A stretch of DNA of 6,733 bases from an uncultured Ignavibacteriales bacterium (GCA_913053915.1 CAJXGP010000117.1:1-6733); one strand, 5' to 3'. Positions 1 through 6,733 are shown, numbered from the stretch's first letter. Numbers and translations: made by a program. Notes: generated by a model from the letters alone, not told the origin.

Positions 1-690
1 GCTGAATATTTAGAAAAATCATTTATTGCCTATACCGATTCAAAAGGAATTAAATTTAATATATTGCATGTAGAAAGTGATGCCCGTGTTGCATTGGAAG
101 GAGCATTCTCAGGTAGAGCAGGAAGCATTTTAATTGCCGGTACCGGTTCTATTATGTTTGGTAAAGATCCTGAGGGAAATATCCATCGTGTCGGAGGATT
201 CGGAAGGCTTATAGGGGATGAAGGCAGCGGTTTTGTAATAGGTAAAAAGGGACTAACTGTTGTTTCCAAAGATTTTGACGGACGTAGTGAACATTCTTTG
301 ATTACAAAACTATTAAAAGATACTTTCGGCATCGACAGTCAGGAAACTCTTATCAATGCTCTTTATAAAAACAATTTCGAAATTGCGTCCGCTGCACCTT
401 TGGTTTTGGAAGCAGCTAATATGTGCGATAATGAAAGTATGAGAATTGTGGAAGAGGAAACCGAAGAATTACTTTTACACATCACCGCAATGGTAAAAAA
501 AATAAGACAACCGATTTTGGATCTAGTTTTAATAGGTGGAATAATAACCACAGATAACATTTTCTTACATACATTGTTGAAAAAGATACAGGATAGACTG
601 CCTCATGTTAAAATCAGAGAAGCAGAGAAATCACCTGCTGAAGGAGCAGTTTTATTAGCTAAAGAATTATTTTTCACTTATGCGAAATAA
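1..690 (+). CDS. BadF/BadG-family N-acetylhexosamine kinase (GlcNAc/MurNAc kinase-like), 5'-truncated
   Basis: The frame is open from base 1, so the start lies upstream; 229 residues and a TAA stop are present. Family members are about 300 residues, so roughly 70-80 N-terminal residues, including the DGGGTKT-type phosphate loop, are missing. Visible motifs: an ESDA segment whose Asp (bases 79-81) aligns with the catalytic/sugar-binding Asp of human NAGK (TDAAGS); the second phosphate motif AGTGS (136-150); GGFGRLIGDEGSG (193-231), a family signature; and LVLIGGI (526-546), the adenosine-side glycine motif. Known family roles include ATP-dependent phosphorylation of GlcNAc (NagK) or of MurNAc and GlcNAc (MurK) in the cytoplasm. 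Its position upstream of an AmpG permease and NagZ-type enzymes suggests it phosphorylates amino sugars recovered from peptidoglycan; which sugar cannot be read from sequence. The TTG at 64 is internal, not the start. BadF ATPases also include dehydratase/reductase activators, but the SDA and GDEGSG context fits the kinases better. Confidence 0.88.
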   Translation, partial: AEYLEKSFIAYTDSKGIKFNILHVESDARVALEGAFSGRAGSILIAGTGSIMFGKDPEGNIHRVGGFGRLIGDEGSGFVIGKKGLTVVSKDFDGRSEHSLITKLLKDTFGIDSQETLINALYKNNFEIASAAPLVLEAANMCDNESMRIVEEETEELLLHITAMVKKIRQPILDLVLIGGIITTDNIFLHTLLKKIQDRLPHVKIREAEKSPAEGAVLLAKELFFTYAK

Positions 691-812
691 AAATTTAAAT
701 TCTCTTTTTTGTTATATATTATAGGAATTCATATCAAATTATCTCAAAACCGGGAAAACAATAATCATTACTGTTAAAATTTTATCCATTAATATTAATC
801 AGGAGGATTAAT
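691..812 (+). promoter_or_regulatory. Intergenic region between kinase and permease, with weak promoter-like elements
   Basis: This 122-nt AT-rich gap follows the kinase stop. No GC-rich hairpin followed by a T-run is visible, so read-through from the kinase into the permease is possible. A poor sigma70-like pair can be drawn: TTGTTA (709-714), 17 nt, then TATCAA (732-737). No good match to the Bacteroidota TTTG/TAnnTTTG promoter was found. The gap ends in the Shine-Dalgarno listed separately. Confidence 0.2.
801..806 (+). promoter_or_regulatory. Strong Shine-Dalgarno fixing a TTG start for the AmpG-like gene
   Basis: A perfect AGGAGG sits 6 nt before TTG at 813-815. No ATG lies nearby in frame, so the ribosome binding site decides for the TTG start. 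The site is flanked by copies of the self-complementary hexamer ATTAAT (788-793, 794-799 and 807-812), which could place AGGAGG in the loop of a weak all-AT hairpin. Confidence 0.85.
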
Positions 813-2702
813 TTGACAACTAAAAAAGTCAGCTATAGAAATCCTTGGGCGTGGGTTCCTACTCTATATTTTACCGAGGGCATACCTTACGTAGTTGTTA
901 TGACGGTTTCAGTCATTATGTATAAACGATTAGGGATTTCGAACACAGATATTGCATTATACACAAGTTGGCTTTATCTGCCATGGATAATAAAACCGTT
1001 CTGGAGTCCGGTTGTCGATATATTAAAAACGAAACGATTCTGGGTAATCATTATGCAATTACTAGTTGGAGCAGGATTAGCAGGAATTGCTCTTACAATA
1101 CCGGGACCAAACTTCCTTAGATACACATTGGCATTTTTCTGGCTTTTAGCTTTCAGTTCCGCAACACATGACATAGCTGCGGACGGATTCTATATGCTGG
1201 GGTTATCCGAACATGAACAGGCTTGGTTTGTTGGGATAAGAAGTACTTTTTATAGGGTCGCAATGATATTTGGACAAGGTATTTTGATTATACTTGCCGG
1301 CTACATCGAAAGCCACAGCGGTCTGCCTTCGGTAAATATTAATGTTTACAGTAAACCGAATAAACAAATTACTCAAATTGTTTACCCCTCTACTGTGAAT
1401 TTCCCGAAAGAAACGGGTAACCTTCGAATTGTTACTTTCCCCAATACATTTACGGTTAGTACCAAAAACATATCTAAAACCGAGGCTGATTCGATAATTA
1501 ATCTCGCAACGACTTGGAATACTTCTCATGGTTTTTATGAATCTGCCGAACGTAAAGAAACATCTCTCTTAAAAAGAAATAATGGACCTTCTTGGTTGGA
1601 AAAGACTATCGTTTTGCCCCTGGAAGATTTTTTAAAGAAAGATTTTGGTCCGGAAATTAAGAAGCCGACCAAATCGAAATTAACCGGAAATGTTGAAATC
1701 ATCTATTTTCAACTTTCAAATAAACCAAAACCGGGGGAAAAAATAGTTGTAAATTTCGGTAGAGAATCCGGCGACAAAAGTATATCTCTAGTAGAAGGTA
1801 CTCACTTTGTTTTTAATTCAAATAATTGGAATAAACCCGCAATGGCGGTTATTCAACTGGATCCAAAATTGACGACATTTTCCTCCGCAAGATTCACCGC
1901 AAGAGCCGGTAATATTCCGTTAGCATGGATTATTACTTTCTTTGTACTTACGGGAATGTTTATTGCTTTATTTCTATATCATAAATTTATTCTTCCGTTC
2001 CCTGAATCAGATAAATCGGTTGTTGAAAAAGCATCTATTAAAAATGCATTAGAAGAATTTTTTAAAACATTTGCGCTATTCTTTAAAAAAGACAAAATTT
2101 GGGTGATAATCGGATTCATATTACTTTATCGAATGGGTGAAGCTCAATTAGTAAAACTTGCCACCCCATTTTTATTAGATGCACAGGAAGTCGGTGGTTT
2201 AGCGCTGACAACGGGTCAGATTGGATTTATTTACGGAACGGTTGGGATCATCGCTCTAACCATCGGAGGAATTATCGGCGGCTTAGTTGCCGCTAAACAG
2301 GGAGTTAAATACTGGATGTGGTGGATGCTAATCGCTATTAATTTACCTGACTTGGTTTACGTTTATTTGTCATATACACAGACAACAAATCTTTGGTTAA
2401 TAAATCTCAGTGTTGCTTTTGAACAATTCGGATATGGATTTGGTTTTACTGCATTCTTATTAGTTCTTATCTATATATCCGAAGGCGAACATAAAACATC
2501 ACACTACGCCATTGCAACCGGATTTATGGCCCTAGGCATGATGATTCCCGGTATGTTTAGCGGTTGGCTTCAATCTATTATTGGTTATAAGCACTTTTTT
2601 ATTTGGGTATCTATTTCCACAATACCCGCGTTCATTATCACTAAATTCTTGCCGTTAAACCCTGAATTCGGTAAGAAAACCAAAGTAAAGGAGGATGAGT
2701 AA
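813..2702 (+). CDS. ampG: AmpG-family MFS muropeptide permease with large periplasmic insert
   Basis: This is an inner-membrane carrier of the AmpG family, known for importing GlcNAc-anhydroMurNAc(-peptides) from the periplasm. Matches to E. coli AmpG recalled by eye: the GIP/GLP segment in TM1, KPFWSPVVD after TM2 (about 61-69), SSATHDIAAD in TM4 (115-124, Asp120 and Asp124), LYRMGEA in TM7 (438-444) and the FEQFGYGFG segment (536-544) in TM10. Hydrophobic segments give about 12 helices: five before residue 166 and seven after 369. Between TM5 and TM6 lies a soluble stretch at residues 166-368, absent from ordinary AmpG (about 430-490 residues). By standard MFS topology it faces the periplasm. 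A Lys-rich loop (about 392-427) joins the two halves on the cytoplasmic side. The TTG start is set by AGGAGG at 801. It lies 3 nt before the GH3 fusion gene, so the two are almost certainly cotranscribed. A related Bacteroidota carrier, MurT of Tannerella, takes up MurNAc, so the exact substrate is open. Confidence 0.9.
   Translation: MTTKKVSYRNPWAWVPTLYFTEGIPYVVVMTVSVIMYKRLGISNTDIALYTSWLYLPWIIKPFWSPVVDILKTKRFWVIIMQLLVGAGLAGIALTIPGPNFLRYTLAFFWLLAFSSATHDIAADGFYMLGLSEHEQAWFVGIRSTFYRVAMIFGQGILIILAGYIESHSGLPSVNINVYSKPNKQITQIVYPSTVNFPKETGNLRIVTFPNTFTVSTKNISKTEADSIINLATTWNTSHGFYESAERKETSLLKRNNGPSWLEKTIVLPLEDFLKKDFGPEIKKPTKSKLTGNVEIIYFQLSNKPKPGEKIVVNFGRESGDKSISLVEGTHFVFNSNNWNKPAMAVIQLDPKLTTFSSARFTARAGNIPLAWIITFFVLTGMFIALFLYHKFILPFPESDKSVVEKASIKNALEEFFKTFALFFKKDKIWVIIGFILLYRMGEAQLVKLATPFLLDAQEVGGLALTTGQIGFIYGTVGIIALTIGGIIGGLVAAKQGVKYWMWWMLIAINLPDLVYVYLSYTQTTNLWLINLSVAFEQFGYGFGFTAFLLVLIYISEGEHKTSHYAIATGFMALGMMIPGMFSGWLQSIIGYKHFFIWVSISTIPAFIITKFLPLNPEFGKKTKVKEDE
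2689..2694 (+). promoter_or_regulatory. Shine-Dalgarno inside the end of ampG for the GH3 fusion gene
   Basis: AGGAGG lies within the last codons of the permease gene and 11 nt before ATG 2706. The permease stop (2700-2702) is followed directly by a second TAA (2703-2705), then the ATG. This arrangement suggests translational coupling of the two genes. The 11-nt spacing is a little long but workable. Confidence 0.75.
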
Positions 2703-2705
2703 TAA

Positions 2706-5609
2706 ATGACTAAAAAAATATTTAATCCGGCAATGATAAGCTTCGTTTTATTTATTCTTTTCAGCTATGTTTTTCTGGGAGGAACATGTAATAATAATGC
2801 TTCCATCGTAAAAGGTGATTCTAGTTATTCAGGTGTCTTTAGTAAAGTAAATAACCCTTGGGTTGAAAAAACACTTTCTCAAATGACACTTGAAGAAAAG
2901 GCAGCCCAAGTTATTTTTCCGAGAATCAGCGGTAAATATTTTAGTTGGGATGCATTGGAATTTCAAAAAGCATTACATGAAGTTAAAGATTTAAAAGTTG
3001 GGGGAATTATTTTAGGAACCGGAGATGTATATGAAAGTGCATTCATTATAAACAAGCTTCAGAAGGAATCTAAAATTCCATTATTAATATCTTCCGACTT
3101 TGAACGCGGTCTTGCATTTCGAATTGACGGAACAACTTCTTTTCCTTCCAACATGGCCGTCGGTGCAGCAAACGATTCATTGTTAACATACCAAATGGGC
3201 AAAATAATTTCCATCGAGGGTGAAGCTATCGGCATTCAACAAAATTATGCGCCTGTGTCGGACGTAAACACAAATCCAAATAATCCTATTATTAATGTCA
3301 GGTCATTTAGCGATAATGTTAATTTAGTAAAAAAATTAAGTGTTGCAGTTATCAAAGGGATGCAAGACGGAGACATGATTGCAACGGCAAAACATTTTCC
3401 GGGACACGGTAACACTAGTGTTGACTCACACCGTAGATTGCCGACTATACCGGGTACAAAAAAAGAATTATTTAAAGTTGAGCTACCTCCGTTTGAATCT
3501 GATATTAAAAACGGAGTAATGTCAATAATGGTTGGGCATCTGCATGTTCCCGCGTTCGAATCTCGAGATATTCCCGCAACACTTTCTAAAAATATTGTTA
3601 CGGATTTGCTAAAAAAGAAACTCGGCTTTAATGGTTTGGTTGTTACCGATGCCATGGGAATGCACGCAATTACCAATTCCTATAATACCGATCAAGCGGT
3701 AATAAAAGCATTGAATGCCGGTAATGATGTAATCCTTCTACCACACAATACCGGTGAGGCAATTAAAGCTATTGTAGATGCAGTTAAAAAAGGTGAAATA
3801 TCCGATAAACGTTTGAATGATGCTGTTACTAAAATATTAATTGCTAAAAAATGGGCAGGACTTGACAAAAACCGTTTTGTAGATATTAGTAAAATTCCGT
3901 TTAAAGTTGCAACTAATTCTCATTGGGAAATTGCTAATAAATTAGCACGAAAATCTATAACATTGGTTAAAGATGAAAACAATCTAATTCCACTTTCTTC
4001 CGATACTAGAATAAAGTATGCTAGTATTTCTATTCTTGATAACGATCAAGCCGGCGTTGAAAAATTATTTAACAGTACCCTTTCGCAGGAAACTAATAAT
4101 TTAAGAACTGTAACCGTATTAGAAAATTCCAACAGATCAATTTATCGTTCCGCTTTAAGAGCCGCCAAAAGATCGGATATTATTCTTCTTTCGGTTTATA
4201 CAAAGATAAGGGCATATAGTGGGAAAATCGGACTTAATAGATCTGAACCTAAACTCGTTAGAGATATTTTATCGTTAAAGAAACCCGTTGTTTTGTTATC
4301 GCATGGAAATCCGTATATCCTTTCTACTTTTCCGGGAGCAAAAACTTATTTGTGTAACTACGGCGAAAATAATTTATCGGAAATTGCTTTAGCTGATGCC
4401 TTATTCGGGGAAATACCTATTCAAGGAAAACTTCCAATTAACATTCCTAAAACGAAAGCTAAATTTTCTACAGGAATAGAGTTACCACAAAGCGCATTAC
4501 GTCCGATTAGTCGATTTAAACTTGTCGAAGAAAATAAAAATTTTCAAGGAGTTGATAGTGTAATTAATGCTGCCATTCGTGATTCGGCATTTCCTGGAGC
4601 TGAACTATTGGTAGCTCAAAATGGAGTAATTCTCCATTTCAAAGCCTACGGTCATTATACGTATAACGATACTTCAGGTGTCATATCAAGAAATACCATG
4701 TATGATCTTGCTTCTCTGACTAAAGTTATCGCTACAACTACCGCAACAATGATTTGTTATGACAGGGGTTTATTTAAATTGGATGACAAGGTTGCAAAGT
4801 ACATCCCTCAATTCGGAGTCAATGGAAAGGAAAATGTTACAATCAGAAATTTATTGGTACACGACAGTGGTTTGCGCCCGGATATTACACGAAAGCTTGC
4901 TTCTTTTGATACCGTTAAAAATAAACCGCAAGCTGTATTAAATGAAATCTACAACGATTCTTTAGTCTATCGTACCGGCAGCAAAATGGTTTATTCCGAT
5001 CTTAATATGATTGTTATGGGAAAAATTATTGAGAAGGTAACCGGCGAAAGGTTAGATCAATTTACCGAAAAAGAAATATTCGAACCTCTTGGAATGTCCA
5101 GTACCATGTTTAATCCGCCAAAGTCTTTGATTTACAAAATTGCACCGACGGAATATGATAATTATTGGAGACACAGACAAATACGTGGAACCGTACACGA
5201 CGAAACCGCTGCATTGTTGGGAGGGGTTGCCGGACATGCAGGTTTGTTCTCAGATGCTTCCGACCTAGCTAAATTATTGCAAATGCTTTTACAAAAGGGA
5301 GTTTATCAAGGCAGGAGATTTATTAAAGCTTCTACAGTAAACTTATTTATTAAAAAACAATCCAATCTTAGTACTCGAGCGCTTGGTTGGGATACCAAGT
5401 CGCCTAAAAGATCATCCGCAGGGCATTTTTTCAGTAATCTTTCTTATGGGCATCTCGGTTTTCCCGGTACCTCAGTTTGGACAGACCCCACTCGAAAGCT
5501 TTTTGTTGTATTTCTAACCAATAGAGTTTATCCAACAAGAAAAGACATTAAGATTAGAGCCGTTAGACCCGTAGTTCATGACGCAGTTATAAAAGCTATC
5601 GAAAAATAA
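2706..5609 (+). CDS. nagZ: Exported NagZ-type GH3 beta-N-acetylglucosaminidase fused to AmiE-like PF00144 serine hydrolase
   Basis: Three parts in 967 residues. (a) Residues 1-27: basic N-terminus plus hydrophobic core, an export signal; Cys28 follows LGGT, a poor lipobox. (b) Residues about 50-390: GH3 catalytic domain with SDFERG (130-135), KHFPGHG (229-235), the NagZ Asp-Ser-His acid/base dyad (240-242) and nucleophile Asp315 in VVTDAMGMH. Residues about 405-585 resemble the GH3 C-terminal domain (SITLVKDENNLIPL, GKLPINIP), as in B. subtilis NagZ. (c) Residues about 612-967: serine hydrolase of the class C beta-lactamase fold with Ser670-x-x-Lys673, Tyr763-Ser-Asp, VHDE (830-833), GHAGLFS (843-849) and HLGFPG (916-921). 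The reaction of the GH3 part is removal of non-reducing GlcNAc from MurNAc or anhydroMurNAc. The second domain resembles B. subtilis AmiE, which cleaves MurNAc-L-Ala; esterase or DD-peptidase activity is the alternative. ATG 2706 is favoured by the signal peptide and upstream AGGAGG. The gene is complete, with no broken catalytic motif. Confidence 0.92.
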   Translation: MTKKIFNPAMISFVLFILFSYVFLGGTCNNNASIVKGDSSYSGVFSKVNNPWVEKTLSQMTLEEKAAQVIFPRISGKYFSWDALEFQKALHEVKDLKVGGIILGTGDVYESAFIINKLQKESKIPLLISSDFERGLAFRIDGTTSFPSNMAVGAANDSLLTYQMGKIISIEGEAIGIQQNYAPVSDVNTNPNNPIINVRSFSDNVNLVKKLSVAVIKGMQDGDMIATAKHFPGHGNTSVDSHRRLPTIPGTKKELFKVELPPFESDIKNGVMSIMVGHLHVPAFESRDIPATLSKNIVTDLLKKKLGFNGLVVTDAMGMHAITNSYNTDQAVIKALNAGNDVILLPHNTGEAIKAIVDAVKKGEISDKRLNDAVTKILIAKKWAGLDKNRFVDISKIPFKVATNSHWEIANKLARKSITLVKDENNLIPLSSDTRIKYASISILDNDQAGVEKLFNSTLSQETNNLRTVTVLENSNRSIYRSALRAAKRSDIILLSVYTKIRAYSGKIGLNRSEPKLVRDILSLKKPVVLLSHGNPYILSTFPGAKTYLCNYGENNLSEIALADALFGEIPIQGKLPINIPKTKAKFSTGIELPQSALRPISRFKLVEENKNFQGVDSVINAAIRDSAFPGAELLVAQNGVILHFKAYGHYTYNDTSGVISRNTMYDLASLTKVIATTTATMICYDRGLFKLDDKVAKYIPQFGVNGKENVTIRNLLVHDSGLRPDITRKLASFDTVKNKPQAVLNEIYNDSLVYRTGSKMVYSDLNMIVMGKIIEKVTGERLDQFTEKEIFEPLGMSSTMFNPPKSLIYKIAPTEYDNYWRHRQIRGTVHDETAALLGGVAGHAGLFSDASDLAKLLQMLLQKGVYQGRRFIKASTVNLFIKKQSNLSTRALGWDTKSPKRSSAGHFFSNLSYGHLGFPGTSVWTDPTRKLFVVFLTNRVYPTRKDIKIRAVRPVVHDAVIKAIEK

Positions 5610-5648
5610 TCTTTTTTGGACTCCGGGTATCACGGGAAAAAATTTCTG

Positions 5649-5705
5649 AAGATTTTACAAAAGCTCAGGGATTATTATCAGCCGATCTTATGTTGTTTTT
5701 ATTTT
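5649..5705 (+). terminator. Weak candidate terminator after the fusion gene
   Basis: AAGAT (5649-5653) can pair with ATCTT (5685-5689), enclosing GCT (5663-5665)/AGC (5680-5682) and GAT (5670-5672)/ATC (5677-5679). A T-rich run follows (5688-5705). The stem is interrupted by unpaired bases on the left arm and is not GC-rich, so this is a tentative call. Confidence 0.22.
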
Positions 5706-5743
5706 AAATCGAATAAACATCTGTTTTTTTTATCCGGTTCAAA

Positions 5744-5784
5744 TATAATATTGTTAACTATGTTTTTTGAATTCACAGTATAAT
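5744..5784 (+). promoter_or_regulatory. Possible promoter region of the second GH3 gene (two TATAAT hexamers)
   Basis: Perfect TATAAT hexamers occur at 5744-5749 and 5779-5784, upstream of ATG 5807. Neither has a convincing -35 box at 16-18 nt; TTGTTA (5751-5756) is 22 nt from the second hexamer. In such AT-rich DNA these hexamers can arise by chance. Confidence 0.22.
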
Positions 5785-5806
5785 AAACTACTCAGTGAAT
5801 AATCTA

Positions 5807-6733
5807 ATGATTAAAGTAAATAAAAAAATAAAGACCTATAAAGATATTTTCCATTTAAGTCGAAATGATATCAAACAAATTGAAGACAACTTAAACAATA
5901 TGTCTTTGCGTCAAAAATGTGCACAAATGATAATGCCTTGGGTCAAAGGCACCTATATGAATGAGGATTCAAACGAATATAAAAGGATTGTTTCACTAGT
6001 AAAAAATATGCAGGTAGGCGGATTAATATTCTTTCAAGGTAATATAATTAATGAAGCACTTTTGATAAAAAAAACTCAAAAACTGGCAAAGATACCTTTG
6101 CTCATTGCTTCAGATTTTGAACGGGGACTTGCCATGAGATTAACCGACGGAATTGAATTCCCCTGCAATATGGCACTAGCTGCTACCGGCGATAAAACTT
6201 TAGCTTATAAAATGGGACTGCAAGTAGCTCAAGAGTGCAGAGCAATAGGCGTTACTCAAAATTTTGCTCCGGTTGCGGATATCAATGATAATCCTAACAA
6301 TCCTATCATTAATACCAGGGCTTATTCCGAAGATAAAAAAATTGTTTCGGATTATTGCATAAAATTTATTGAAGGTGCAACTTTAGGAAGGACATTAACC
6401 ACCGCAAAGCATTTCCCGGGACACGGAAGTACTCAAACAGACTCTCATCGAGAACTGCCTGCTATAAATTTAAGTAAACAAGAATTACTTAAGAATGAAC
6501 TGGTGCCTTTTGAGAAATCAATACAAGCGGGATTACACACTATAATGGTGGGTCATCTCGCTGTTCCTTCGATAGACTCTACGGGCGCTCCTGCCAGTCT
6601 TTCCAAACCGATTATTACAGGTATTCTTAAAGAAAAATTGCGCTTCGATGGATTGATTGTTACCGATTCAATGAATATGAATGCTATAATTAAATATTAT
6701 TCTGTCGGTGAAGCGGCTATTAAATCTGTTCTG
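5807..6733 (+). CDS. nagZ: NagZ-type GH3 beta-N-acetylglucosaminidase without signal peptide, 3'-truncated
   Basis: The frame opens after TGA 5768-5770 and runs off the window; 309 codons from ATG 5807 are seen. The GH3 motifs are complete up to the cut: SDFERG (102-107), QNFAPVADI (151-159), NPNNPIIN (162-169), KHFPGHG (201-207), the Asp-Ser-His dyad (212-214), GLIVTDSMNM with nucleophile Asp287. By eye it matches the GH3 domain of the upstream fusion closely, so the two are paralogs. Its N-terminus is polar and Lys-rich (MIKVNKKIKTYKD), with no export signal. It also carries Cys38, Cys120, Cys144 and Cys184, whereas the upstream GH3 domain has none. Both points suggest a cytoplasmic enzyme that hydrolyses imported GlcNAc-(anhydro)MurNAc. 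No Shine-Dalgarno precedes ATG 5807; GTG 5795 is an in-frame alternative adding only four residues. Whether a GH3 C-terminal or serine-hydrolase domain follows is not visible. Confidence 0.88.
   Translation, partial: MIKVNKKIKTYKDIFHLSRNDIKQIEDNLNNMSLRQKCAQMIMPWVKGTYMNEDSNEYKRIVSLVKNMQVGGLIFFQGNIINEALLIKKTQKLAKIPLLIASDFERGLAMRLTDGIEFPCNMALAATGDKTLAYKMGLQVAQECRAIGVTQNFAPVADINDNPNNPIINTRAYSEDKKIVSDYCIKFIEGATLGRTLTTAKHFPGHGSTQTDSHRELPAINLSKQELLKNELVPFEKSIQAGLHTIMVGHLAVPSIDSTGAPASLSKPIITGILKEKLRFDGLIVTDSMNMNAIIKYYSVGEAAIKSVL

Larger units (their letters stand above)
5610..5806 (+). other. Intergenic region between the two GH3 genes
   Basis: A 197-nt AT-rich gap with no supportable ORF. It holds a weak terminator candidate and two -10-like hexamers, listed separately. 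The spacing contrasts with the 3-nt junction upstream, so the second GH3 gene may have its own transcript, though read-through cannot be excluded. Confidence 0.5.

Noticed and set aside
30..332. A 100-codon minus-strand open frame opposite the kinase
   Set aside because: It overlaps the conserved AGTGS and GDEGSG motifs of the kinase and is low-complexity (Pro/Ser-rich), typical of an antisense shadow.
1203..1529. A 108-codon minus-strand open frame opposite the permease insert
   Set aside because: It has no ribosome site or recognisable domain and is antisense to a continuous, well-supported coding frame.
2695..2709. A mini-ORF (ATG AGT AAT AAA TGA) overlapping the ampG stop and next start
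   Set aside because: It has only four sense codons and no spacing from the AGGAGG; it is a by-product of the stop/start junction.
3245..3676. A 143-codon open frame on the minus strand inside the GH3 domain
   Set aside because: It lies entirely opposite conserved catalytic motifs of the GH3 gene, its protein resembles nothing recognisable, and it is best explained as a shadow of that gene's codon use.
4536..5606. An antibiotic-resistance class C beta-lactamase
   Set aside because: The SxxK, YSD and HLG motifs and the GHAGLFS segment fit the wider PF00144 serine hydrolases (AmiE/esterase-like), and it is fused to a NagZ domain. A resistance role is not supported.
5612..5642. A T6...A6 inverted repeat around TCCG/CGGG just after the fusion gene
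   Set aside because: The order is wrong for an intrinsic terminator on either strand (T-run on the 5' side), the inner stem is about 4 bp with a mismatched flank, and no T-run follows.

Overview
The window reads as a stretch of a low-GC Bacteroidota/Chlorobiota-type genome. An Ignavibacteria-like lineage is my best guess, from the style of the proteins (AmpG carrier with a large insert, GH3 plus serine-hydrolase fusion) and the AT-rich coding sequence; no taxonomic marker is present. All four genes lie on the + strand and cover about 95% of the window. No RNA gene, mobile element, CRISPR array or long repeat was seen.

Layout: (1) 1-690, the 3' part of a BadF/BadG-type sugar kinase (N-acetylglucosamine/N-acetylmuramate kinase family). 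(2) 691-812, a short gap ending in a strong Shine-Dalgarno. (3) 813-2702, an AmpG-family muropeptide permease of 629 residues, enlarged by an insert of about 200 residues predicted to be periplasmic. (4) 2706-5609, a 967-residue exported protein fusing a NagZ-type GH3 N-acetylglucosaminidase and its GH3 C-terminal domain to a PF00144 serine hydrolase that resembles AmiE-type amidases/esterases. It starts 3 nt after the permease stop. (5) 5610-5806, a 197-nt gap with at most weak terminator and promoter signals. (6) 5807-6733 and beyond, a second NagZ-type GH3 gene without a signal peptide, cut by the window end.

Together these look like a peptidoglycan-recycling locus. The exported fusion could trim the peptide and the terminal GlcNAc from muropeptides outside the inner membrane. 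AmpG would import the resulting sugars or muropeptides. The signal-less GH3 paralog could split imported disaccharides in the cytoplasm, and the BadF kinase could phosphorylate the released amino sugar. Family assignments are firm. The compartment split, the amidase activity of the fused domain and the ligand of the permease insert are inference.
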